From positions 2,542-10,249 of the forward strand of contig DLGS01000229.1 of the NCBI GenBank assembly GCA_002482815.1: DNA of 7,708 bases. Direction: 5' to 3'. A program made the position numbers and the translations under genes. The notes beneath the pieces were generated by a model, which saw only the letters and a program-made list of their open reading frames with translations, had not been told where the DNA came from and searched no databases. Of the stretch, positions 1 through 5,705 are shown piece by piece (positions within the stretch are counted from its first letter, which is position 1; each line of letters opens with the position of its first letter). The DNA comes from Bacteroidetes bacterium UBA7688 (GTDB lineage: Bacteria > Bacteroidota > Bacteroidia > Chitinophagales > Chitinophagaceae).

Positions 1-24
1 ACATTACCCTACTCTCACAAGCCG

Positions 25-423
25 ATGTCACGAATGCACAGAAATACCAGAATTTATCGAAGTAAGATTTGCTATATTTTGCTATTGAGCAGTTTATTAT
101 TTTCATGCGGAATACAGGAAGAAAAACCTCCTGTTGAAGCAAAAAAAATGCAGTCCATTTTAACAGATATTCATCTGGCAGAAGCTTATAGCAGCCTGAT
201 AGTGACGGATTCTGTTCAGAAACAAACCTCCAATAAAAATATCGACTCGCTTGTTTATTTTTATGCGCAAATATTGGCCAGACATAAAACATCTGTCAGC
301 CAGTTTGAAGAAGCATTGAAATGGTATAGCCTTCATCCACAATTATTGGATACTGTTTACAATAATATCCTGCCCGTTTTCGATAGTATAAAAGTCAAAA
401 ATGAGAAAGCCAGGCCTAAATAA
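25..423 (+). CDS. DUF4296 domain-containing small lipoprotein
   Basis: Predicted small lipoprotein of 132 residues, function unknown. The N-terminus has basic residues, then a hydrophobic stretch (about residues 16-27) ending in the lipobox LFSC, so Cys28 is the likely lipidated residue. The mature part carries the DUF4296 pattern as I remember it: a helix with ILTDIHLAEAY near residues 45-55, a middle helix with ILARHK near 83-88, and a tail with WYSLHPQLLDTVYNN near 100-114. The family is common in Bacteroidota and about this size. The start is uncertain: ATG at 25 and ATG at 34 both leave a complete signal peptide, the frame is open to the window edge, and no clear ribosome binding site is visible. 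The gene is followed by a hairpin terminator and faces the orphan gene on the minus strand. No role can be read from the sequence. Confidence 0.82.
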   Translation: MSRMHRNTRIYRSKICYILLLSSLLFSCGIQEEKPPVEAKKMQSILTDIHLAEAYSSLIVTDSVQKQTSNKNIDSLVYFYAQILARHKTSVSQFEEALKWYSLHPQLLDTVYNNILPVFDSIKVKNEKARPK

Positions 424-450
424 AAAAATGCAATTTTTAAAAAAAATAGT

Positions 451-482
451 AAAGCGGATAATTCTAAGGGAATATCCGCTTT
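451..482. terminator. Bidirectional hairpin terminator between convergent genes
   Basis: AAAGCGGATA (451-460) and TATCCGCTTT (473-482) form a perfect 10-bp inverted repeat. Alternatively the stem continues inward through ATTC/GAAT with one bulged A. On the minus strand the stem is followed by a run of eight T (complement of the A-tract at 439-446), so it is a good intrinsic terminator for the minus-strand gene ending at 504. On the plus strand it is followed by only a short T stretch and serves the DUF4296 gene less strongly. Confidence 0.8.
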
Positions 483-503
483 GTAGTTTGAGTTCTGACA
501 GGA

Positions 504-851
504 TTATTCTCCTTCTCCTATTGGTTCATTGCTGGTTGCCAGCGACATCCAGTTTGGATTGTCTGAATTGAGTGAAGCGTAAACCGGTTTTTCATTTCTT
601 ACCAGATCCACGTATTGAGACAATCTTTCAATAGGCACAAAAATAGCACCAACATTTCCTGCAATGTTGTAAACGGGAGCTGCAGGTACAGGACTTGACG
701 GATGCAATCCATACACAATGAATCGTGATCCATCGGCGCCATAGCAGGCAACATATCCCTGGATCTGAATAGTTACACCCGACCAGATCGCGGTGTTTTT
801 ATGTCCCATATTGAGCACATAATTTTTTACTTCAAAAGTTTTAGCTGCCAT
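504..851 (-). CDS. Orphan 115-residue protein, function unknown
   Basis: I do not recognise the family with confidence. Taking the ATG at 851-849 gives 115 residues beginning MAAKTFEVKNYVLNMG. The frame continues upstream to 947, but the extra 32 residues (Phe/Lys-rich, no signal peptide character) would span the best promoter-like sequence, so I prefer the shorter form. The protein has no signal peptide or membrane segment and is probably cytoplasmic. It alternates hydrophobic and polar residues (for example TIQIQGYVACYG and SRFIVYGLHP), suggesting a small beta-rich fold, and carries a Pro-rich turn (HPSSPVPAAPVYN, about residues 50-62). The tail is acidic (PIGEGE). It is a single-gene unit with a -7 box 20 nt upstream and a terminator downstream. 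It may be a lineage-specific hypothetical protein; the coding call rests on reading-frame integrity, promoter and terminator. Confidence 0.7.
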   Translation of the reverse strand: MAAKTFEVKNYVLNMGHKNTAIWSGVTIQIQGYVACYGADGSRFIVYGLHPSSPVPAAPVYNIAGNVGAIFVPIERLSQYVDLVRNEKPVYASLNSDNPNWMSLATSNEPIGEGE

Positions 852-871
852 AAATTTGTTTTTTATTACAG

Positions 872-879
872 CAAAAGTA
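872..879 (-). promoter_or_regulatory. Putative -7 promoter box for the orphan gene
   Basis: On the minus strand this reads TACTTTTG, which fits the Bacteroidota -7 consensus TAnnTTTG. It lies 20 nt upstream of the ATG at 851. The -33 position (around 897-901) reads TTTCG rather than TTTG, so that half is weak. Confidence 0.5.
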
Positions 880-898
880 TCGTGCCTGATAAGCACGA
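880..898. promoter_or_regulatory. Inverted repeat between -33 and -7, possible operator
   Basis: TCGTGC (880-885) and GCACGA (893-898) form a perfect 6-bp inverted repeat with a 7-nt spacer. It sits exactly in the space between the putative -33 and -7 elements of the minus-strand promoter, where a repressor dimer could bind. It could also be chance or an RNA hairpin for plus-strand transcripts. Confidence 0.35.
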
Positions 899-979
899 AA
901 AAAGGTTTTACACCCATTTTGAAACAGTGTTTTTCCTGAATTTTCAAACCTTATCAATCAAAGCAACGTAAATATTACG

Positions 980-1945
980 ATGTCATTCCGCTTTATCATA
1001 CTGTTACTGCTTATACAATTAAAATCACTTCTGCTTCTGGCGCAGGCCGTGGAGATTAATACAAGCGTATACCGCAATATGCAGGAGGATGCTTATCTGA
1101 GGCTCGATTACGGCAATGATTATTTTACCGCAACAGATTATTACCTTACCCAAACGGTGCTTTTAGAATTTGTGCATCCTTTTTTGAAACACAATCCTGT
1201 CAATAAAATATTACTGCAACAAAAGAATGCCATAAAAAAATTTGGAATCGGTTTCGAACAGAATGGTTACACACCCACAGACTATGTTCCGGCAAATATT
1301 CTTTATGGCGACCGACCTTTTGCAGGGACTTTGTCACTGAAATTTTTTGCCGTTTCAATGGATACTTCTTCAAAAATAAGGTTGACAGCTTCGGTTAATC
1401 TTGGTGCTATTGGTCCTGCCGCCGGAGCCGGTGACATTCAAACCTATATCCACGAAAGAACACCCAATGCTATACCCCAAGGCTGGCTCAACCAAATAGC
1501 GAATGATGTCGTATTGAATTATCAATTGACCTATGAAAAGCAACTTCTCGCATGGCGGAATTTTCTGAACATTTCAGGATCGGCAACAGCGAAAATCGGA
1601 ACTGTCAATACAAAAGCGAATGTCGGCCTAAGTGTAATAGCCGGCATTTTCAATAGTCCTTTTACCGCAACAAAAAGAAAACGTTTTCAGATTTATGCGT
1701 ACGACCATCCGGAAATAAATGCTGTGGGATATGATGCAACATTGCAGGGAGGATTGTTTAATAAAAACAGTCCCTACACTATTACCAGTAATGACGTAAC
1801 AAGGTTTGTATTCAGGAATAATTGGGGAATTGTGGCCAAATTAGGACATGTTTACCTGGAGTACTATCAGTCCTTTATGACCAAGGAATTTGAATCCGGG
1901 CTTGAAATGAAAAACGGGGGAATACAGATTGGTGTAGGATTCTAA
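980..1945 (+). CDS. LpxR-family (DUF2219) lipid A deacylase-like outer-membrane protein
   Basis: Predicted outer-membrane beta-barrel of the LpxR/DUF2219 family; characterised members are calcium-dependent enzymes that remove the 3'-acyloxyacyl chain from lipid A. The 321-residue protein starts with a signal peptide (hydrophobic residues 4-21, likely cut near AQA). Family features seen in order: GNDYFTATDYYLTQ (residues 45-58, including Asn46-Asp47, which match the Asn-Asp pair reported as essential in Salmonella LpxR), GIGFEQNGYTPTD (89-101), GDRPFAG (110-116), LGAIGPAAGAGDIQTYIH (141-158, with His158 as the likely catalytic histidine) and PQGWLNQI (166-173). Alternating amphipathic strands follow, and the chain ends in Phe, as barrel proteins usually do. 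Length fits the family. It appears monocistronic; a possible TAAATTTG -7 box lies far upstream at 851-858 but is unconvincing. Enzymatic activity in Bacteroidota members is, to my knowledge, inferred by homology only. Confidence 0.85.
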   Translation: MSFRFIILLLLIQLKSLLLLAQAVEINTSVYRNMQEDAYLRLDYGNDYFTATDYYLTQTVLLEFVHPFLKHNPVNKILLQQKNAIKKFGIGFEQNGYTPTDYVPANILYGDRPFAGTLSLKFFAVSMDTSSKIRLTASVNLGAIGPAAGAGDIQTYIHERTPNAIPQGWLNQIANDVVLNYQLTYEKQLLAWRNFLNISGSATAKIGTVNTKANVGLSVIAGIFNSPFTATKRKRFQIYAYDHPEINAVGYDATLQGGLFNKNSPYTITSNDVTRFVFRNNWGIVAKLGHVYLEYYQSFMTKEFESGLEMKNGGIQIGVGF

Positions 1946-1946
1946 A

Positions 1947-1977
1947 AAAGGGTCATTGCTCAATGCAACAACCCTTT
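1947..1977. terminator. Bidirectional hairpin terminator
   Basis: AAAGGGT (1947-1953) pairs with ACCCTTT (1971-1977). Inside, TTGC (1956-1959) pairs with GCAA (1965-1968) across a symmetric two-base internal loop. On the minus strand the arm is followed by six T, giving a good intrinsic terminator for the acyl-CoA dehydrogenase gene; it also lies directly behind the stop of the LpxR-like gene. Confidence 0.75.
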
Positions 1978-1998
1978 CAAAAAAAACTAGAATATTCA

Positions 1999-3141
1999 CT
2001 ATGCTTTCAACACATTACGGCTGATTACAATTTTCTGAACTTCAGAAGTTCCTTCATAAATCTGCGTAATTTTTGCATCGCGCATCAGGCGTTCAACGTG
2101 GAATTCTTTTACATAACCATATCCACCGTGTACCTGCACTGCTTCGTTTGTTACCCATTGAGCAATTTCAGAAGCATACAATTTGGCCATTGCGGCAGCT
2201 TGCTCATAATCCTGGTGTGTATCTTTCAGCCAAGCAGCTTTCAGGCACAGCAAACGAGCACCTTCGATAGCGGTTGCCATATCAGCCAATTTGAAAGCAA
2301 TTGCCTGATGGTTCATAATTTCTTTTCCAAAAGCTTTACGCTCTTTAGAATATTTCAAAGCCAGTTCGTATGCTCCACTGGCAATACCCAATGCCTGAGA
2401 TGCAATACCTATGCGGCCTCCGGCCAAAGTTTTCATTGCAAATTTGAATCCAAAGCCATCTTCGCCAATGCGGTCAGATTTCGGAACTTTTACATCCTGA
2501 AACATAATGCTGTGTGTATCACTACCGCGGATACCCATTTTATTTTCTTTAGCGCCTACAACAACACCTGGCGTATTTTTCGGAATAATCAAAGCATTGA
2601 TGCCACGATGTCCTTTGTCGATATCAGTTTGTGCAATTACTAAATAATAAGTAGCAGAACTACCGTTTGTAATCCAGTTTTTGATACCGTTTACCACATA
2701 ATGGTCTCCGGCGTCTATTGCAGTTGTACGCTGAGAAGTAGCGTCAGAACCAGCTTCAGGCTCGCTCAGCAAAAATGCACCAATCGCTTTACCGGAAGCA
2801 ATTTCAGTCAGGTATTTTTGCTTTTGATCTTCATTACCATACGTTTCCAATCCCCAGCAAACAAGCGAATTATTAACGCTCATACATACTGAAGTAGAAG
2901 CATCAATTTTTGAAATTTCTTCCATTGCCAATACATAAGATACAGCGTCCATACCCGATCCGCCGTACTTTGGATCTACCATCATACCCATAAAACCAAG
3001 CTCGCCCAGTTTAGCGATTTGTTCTGCAGGAAATTTCTGATGTTCATCACGTTCTATAACGCCCGGTAAAAGTTCTGTTTTGGCAAATTCTCGAGCCGCA
3101 GCCTGCACCGCTAATTGCTCTTCGGTAAGTTGAAAATTCAT
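1999..3141 (-). CDS. Acyl-CoA dehydrogenase (short-chain / butyryl type)
   Basis: FAD-dependent acyl-CoA dehydrogenase, which introduces a trans-2,3 double bond into acyl-CoA thioesters in fatty-acid or branched-chain amino-acid catabolism and passes electrons to ETF; cytoplasmic. At 380 residues it has the normal length. The order is standard: helical N-domain (1-120), beta middle domain with the first family signature LLSEPEAGSDA (124-134) and the flavin-region segment VNGIKNWITNG (150-160), and a helical C-domain with RKAFG (268-272) and the second signature starting QVHGGYGYVKEFHVERLMRD (336-355). Glu363 in QIYEGTSEVQ is at the position of the catalytic base of short- and medium-chain enzymes. 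The ATG at 3141 begins the usual MNFQLTEEQ N-terminus. Substrate chain length cannot be fixed from sequence; butyryl-CoA dehydrogenase (Bcd-like) is most likely. It is a single gene, convergent with the LpxR-like gene and divergent from the DUF4856 gene. Confidence 0.96.
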   Translation of the reverse strand: MNFQLTEEQLAVQAAAREFAKTELLPGVIERDEHQKFPAEQIAKLGELGFMGMMVDPKYGGSGMDAVSYVLAMEEISKIDASTSVCMSVNNSLVCWGLETYGNEDQKQKYLTEIASGKAIGAFLLSEPEAGSDATSQRTTAIDAGDHYVVNGIKNWITNGSSATYYLVIAQTDIDKGHRGINALIIPKNTPGVVVGAKENKMGIRGSDTHSIMFQDVKVPKSDRIGEDGFGFKFAMKTLAGGRIGIASQALGIASGAYELALKYSKERKAFGKEIMNHQAIAFKLADMATAIEGARLLCLKAAWLKDTHQDYEQAAAMAKLYASEIAQWVTNEAVQVHGGYGYVKEFHVERLMRDAKITQIYEGTSEVQKIVISRNVLKA

Positions 3142-3170
3142 AACTTGAATGAAAGATTTTATTGTGGCGG

Positions 3171-3201
3171 CGAAAATACACCTTAATAATATAATTCGAA
3201 A
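3171..3201 (-). promoter_or_regulatory. Weak putative promoter of the acyl-CoA dehydrogenase gene
   Basis: On the minus strand, TTTCG (3201-3197) is followed after 18 nt by TATTTTCG (3178-3171), close to the Bacteroidota TTTG / TAnnTTTG pattern with one mismatch in the -7 box and an inserted C in the -33. The -7 box ends 29 nt before the ATG. Tentative. Confidence 0.3.
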
Positions 3202-3251
3202 TAATTTTTAGTATAAGAAAGGAGGAATTGCACTGAAAGTCCAAAAATCCG

Positions 3252-3292
3252 TGATTTTGAAAATGAATCAGAAAGGATTCCTGATTTTGAAA
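3252..3292. repeat. Direct repeat and inverted repeat upstream of the DUF4856 gene
   Basis: The 11-mer TGATTTTGAAA occurs at 3252-3262 and again at 3282-3292, 30 nt apart; a degenerate third copy (CGATTTTATAAAG) lies at 3303-3315. Between the two exact copies are overlapping inverted repeats: GAATC/GATTC (3265-3269 and 3276-3280) and AATCAG/CTGATT (3266-3271 and 3281-3286). They lie 43-83 nt upstream of the -7 box of the DUF4856 gene, a place where an activator or repressor could act on either divergent gene. Confidence 0.4.
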
Positions 3293-3334
3293 GTCGTTTT
3301 CCCGATTTTATAAAGACTCAAAAAATGTCTGTAC

Positions 3335-3342
3335 TACTTTTG
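3335..3342 (+). promoter_or_regulatory. Putative -7 promoter box of the DUF4856 gene
   Basis: TACTTTTG, identical to the box in front of the orphan gene, lies 26 nt before the ATG at 3369. No TTTG is visible at the normal -33 spacing, so activator-dependent transcription is possible. Confidence 0.5.
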
Positions 3343-3368
3343 CGCCAGCTTAAAAACGCGACAATTAA

Positions 3369-4460
3369 ATGAAAAACCAACTACTTTCTGCTGCCGCATT
3401 GGCAGGTTTGATTCTTAGCTTTTCTTCATGCAATAAAGAAGATAATCCAAGTTCTATTATAAAAGCATACACAGTACCAACTACTTATAATTTTACAAAT
3501 GCAAAATATACACAGTCTACCCAATTGGTAAAAATGGCCGTGGAAATTGATGCTTACCTGAAAAAACCAAACGCAGGAGGTATCACAAGCGTAGTATCAA
3601 TAGACCAAACTACCCTGAACAATATGTTCAGTAATACGGGTAATCCCTTTACAGATGCAATGTTAAATAGTGCAGGTATCAACATTACTTCTTTTACTTC
3701 CGAAGCATCTTTATACAAAGCCTATGCCGATAGTGTTATTATCTATAATGATGGTGACACTGCCAGCGAAGGTGCAGGAGGATATGTAGCGCGTGGCACC
3801 AATAAAATAGTAGTTGGTCCGCGAGGGTTGGAATATGGTCAGGCTTTTACAAAAGGCGTAATGGGCGCTATGTTGTTCAAAGAAGCTGTAAATATGCTGA
3901 ATGCTGTTAAATCAATTGATGCAAAAGACACGATTGCTGCCCAGGCTAAATGGGATGCTGCTTTCGGATTATTGGGTGTGCCGTCAGATTATGACCCTGC
4001 AAAAACATATACCAGTGCTGATGCCAATCGTCCTTTACTTTGGGGAGGCTACTTAGCAGAAAGAGGTAAAGCAATCAGTGCAGGTGCTACCTTGTTCAAC
4101 GCATTCCTGAAAGGTCGTGCTGCAATTGGTGGATATGATAAAGCTGTTCGTGACGAACAAATTGATGTTATACTGGCCAAATGGGAGCAATTGGCTGCCG
4201 CTGCCGCACTGGAATATGTAACATCCCCAACGACTACTGCAAACGTTGGAAATAAAGGTTCTCAATTACACGCTTTATCTGAAGGCTTTGGCTTTATGGT
4301 TGCCTTCAAATATCGTCCGGCAAACAGCAAACTTTCTGCATCAAATTATGAAACCTTGAAAAGTATACTGAATAAAGATTTTTATGCATTGATAAAAGAC
4401 GGTTCTTTTACAGACCTGAAAAATGCACAGAGCATATTAAAGACCTCTTATGCTCTTTAA
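3369..4460 (+). CDS. DUF4856 domain-containing lipoprotein
   Basis: Predicted lipoprotein of 363 residues, function unknown. The signal peptide (residues 1-20) ends in the lipobox FSSC with lipidated Cys21. The residues after the cysteine (NKEDN) resemble the Bacteroidota lipoprotein export signal, a lysine followed by acidic residues, which suggests display on the cell surface. The mature chain matches DUF4856 as I know it: YTVPTTYNF (34-42), a helix with QSTQLVKMAVEIDAYL (49-64), GQAFTKGVMGAMLFKEAV (157-174), KWDAAFGLLGVPSDY (194-208) and QLHALSEGFGFMVAFKY (299-315). It is mostly helical and Ala-rich. His301 and Glu305 in the HALSE segment could form a metal or ligand site; this is speculation. 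In my memory such proteins sit beside imelysin-family lipoproteins in Bacteroidota, as here. A 15-bp hairpin and a new promoter separate it from the next gene, so it may be transcribed alone or with partial readthrough. Confidence 0.83.
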   Translation: MKNQLLSAAALAGLILSFSSCNKEDNPSSIIKAYTVPTTYNFTNAKYTQSTQLVKMAVEIDAYLKKPNAGGITSVVSIDQTTLNNMFSNTGNPFTDAMLNSAGINITSFTSEASLYKAYADSVIIYNDGDTASEGAGGYVARGTNKIVVGPRGLEYGQAFTKGVMGAMLFKEAVNMLNAVKSIDAKDTIAAQAKWDAAFGLLGVPSDYDPAKTYTSADANRPLLWGGYLAERGKAISAGATLFNAFLKGRAAIGGYDKAVRDEQIDVILAKWEQLAAAAALEYVTSPTTTANVGNKGSQLHALSEGFGFMVAFKYRPANSKLSASNYETLKSILNKDFYALIKDGSFTDLKNAQSILKTSYAL

Positions 4461-4484
4461 TAAGCTGCTATAGTAGCAATTTCT

Positions 4485-4520
4485 CTAAAGCGTTCAACAC
4501 AAAGCTGTTGAACGCTTTAG
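4485..4520. repeat. Perfect 15-bp inverted repeat (terminator or operator)
   Basis: CTAAAGCGTTCAACA (4485-4499) and TGTTGAACGCTTTAG (4506-4520) pair perfectly around a 6-nt loop. It lies 24 nt behind the DUF4856 stop codon. The RNA hairpin would be very stable, but no T-run follows (TAATAAAAG), so it is not a textbook intrinsic terminator. Its right arm ends 21 nt before the -7 box of the imelysin gene, so it also overlaps the -33 region and could be a protein-binding site or an attenuating hairpin. Confidence 0.7.
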
Positions 4521-4541
4521 TAATAAAAGCCCCTGTTGACT

Positions 4542-4549
4542 TAACTTTG
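4542..4549 (+). promoter_or_regulatory. Consensus -7 box of the imelysin-HTTM-receptor operon
   Basis: TAACTTTG fits the Bacteroidota consensus TAnnTTTG without mismatch and lies 19 nt before the ATG at 4569. The -33 position coincides with TTTAG at 4516-4520, the outer end of the inverted repeat, so a factor binding the palindrome would compete with sigma factor. Confidence 0.6.
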
Positions 4550-4568
4550 CACCGGAAAAATAATTTCA

Positions 4569-5687
4569 ATGAAAAAAATCACCGCTTCATTTATTGCAAT
4601 GACACTTTTGCTGACCAGCTTATTTTCTTGCAGCAAGAATGAAAACAAGGACGATAATCCGGCAAATGGTTTTGATAAAGCAGCTATGCTCAGCAGCTAT
4701 TCCGACAATTTAATTATTCCGGCATACGCTACCATGCAACAAAAAATAGCTGCTTTGCAAATAGCTTCGGATGCTTTCATTGCCAATCCTAATGCGAGTA
4801 CACAGGCAGCGGTAAAGACAGCTTACAGCGAAACCCACTTGCAATACATCAAAATTGCAACCTTTAACTTTGGTCCTGCTGATAATGCCTTGCTGGATAA
4901 TTACCTAAACTTCTGCGGAGGGTTGGATTATAGTTTCACGGCCGATGGCGAACTGACTGGCTTCTCGGTAGACACCAACAGTATTAATAACAATATCAGC
5001 GCAGGTGCTTACAATCTTGAAATGCTGACGAGAAGCGGTTTCTACAGTCAGGGGTTTCCTGCTCTAAATTATTTATACTTTGGAAATGAGGCCATCACTA
5101 AAATGGACAGCAAAAGGGCGAAATACATCAGTGACCTTTTGGCCAGAATGAAAATTTTAATAGACAAGGTCGCCAACGACTGGATCGGTTACCGTTCCAC
5201 ATTTGTGAGCAATACACAAACCAATTCAGGCAGCCCGATTGCATATATTGTCAATCAAATGTCTTATCAATTAGACCTTTTGAAAGGACCAAGAATCGGA
5301 TGGCCTTTGGGTAAACAGTCGAACGGCAAAGTTTTTGAAACCAAGTGTGAAGCTTATTATGCGGGCATTTCGATGGCACTAGCTGTTGAAAATCTGAATA
5401 GCATCAAACGCTTGTACACCGGCAATAATGTCAGTGGCAAAGGGCTTTCTGATTATTTAGTTGCCCTGAATCAATCGACACTGAACACAGATGTGCTGGC
5501 TCAATTTGATATCGCACTTGCTAAGTTGAAAGCTATCCCGGATCCATTGTCAAATTCATTATTGACACAGCCGACCAAGGTTGATGAAGCTTATAAAGAA
5601 ATTCAAAAATTAGTGACTTTAATGAAAACCGATGTTGCCTCTGCAACTGCTGTACAAATCAGCTATGCCGACAACGATGGCGACTAA
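4569..5687 (+). CDS. Imelysin-family (M75-like) lipoprotein
   Basis: Predicted lipoprotein of the imelysin superfamily, whose members (IrpA, EfeO-like and ICMP-type proteins) are periplasmic or surface helical-bundle proteins linked to iron uptake. The 372-residue chain has a signal peptide with lipobox LFSC and lipidated Cys21. Family landmarks: SYSDNLIIPAY (43-53), helices with AYSETHLQYIK (85-95), the segment QGFPALNYLYFG (161-172) aligned with the family GxHxxE region, KGPRIGWPLGKQSNGKVF (239-256) with CEAYYAGIS (260-268), and the C-terminus ISYADNDGD, a usual end for Bacteroidota members. In the GxHxxE region the His is Pro164 and the Glu is Asn167, so the classic metal ligands are missing; Pro is frequent here in the Bacteroidota branch as far as I recall. 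Peptidase activity is doubtful. The gene starts an operon with the HTTM protein and the receptor, which points to substrate capture for uptake. Confidence 0.88.
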   Translation: MKKITASFIAMTLLLTSLFSCSKNENKDDNPANGFDKAAMLSSYSDNLIIPAYATMQQKIAALQIASDAFIANPNASTQAAVKTAYSETHLQYIKIATFNFGPADNALLDNYLNFCGGLDYSFTADGELTGFSVDTNSINNNISAGAYNLEMLTRSGFYSQGFPALNYLYFGNEAITKMDSKRAKYISDLLARMKILIDKVANDWIGYRSTFVSNTQTNSGSPIAYIVNQMSYQLDLLKGPRIGWPLGKQSNGKVFETKCEAYYAGISMALAVENLNSIKRLYTGNNVSGKGLSDYLVALNQSTLNTDVLAQFDIALAKLKAIPDPLSNSLLTQPTKVDEAYKEIQKLVTLMKTDVASATAVQISYADNDGD

Positions 5688-5705
5688 TCAACAAACATTT
5701 TATTC

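Noticed and set aside
3..65. Open frame ending at TAA 63-65 (…LLSQADVTNAQKYQNLSK), possible C-terminus of an upstream gene overlapping the DUF4296 start
   Set aside because: Only 20 residues are visible and no family is recognisable. An overlap with the DUF4296 start is possible, but the evidence is too thin for a feature.
852..947. N-terminal extension of the orphan minus-strand gene by 32 residues (start at 947)
   Set aside because: It covers the promoter-like box and the palindrome and does not look like a signal peptide or a domain; the ATG at 851 fits the promoter spacing better.
1963..2643. A 226-codon plus-strand reading frame opposite the acyl-CoA dehydrogenase gene
   Set aside because: It is fully antisense to a clear enzyme gene with both family signatures; the translation is Phe/Cys/Ser-rich with no domain pattern, as expected for a frame mirrored from the real gene.
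3142..3368. Search for a small gene, riboswitch or tRNA in the 227-bp divergent spacer
   Set aside because: No credible short frame, no known riboswitch core and no cloverleaf is visible; the spacer is accounted for by two promoters and the short repeats.
4535..4537. TTG in TGTTGAC as a -33 or sigma70-like -35 element for the imelysin promoter
   Set aside because: It lies only 4 nt from the -7 box, far too close for either promoter type.
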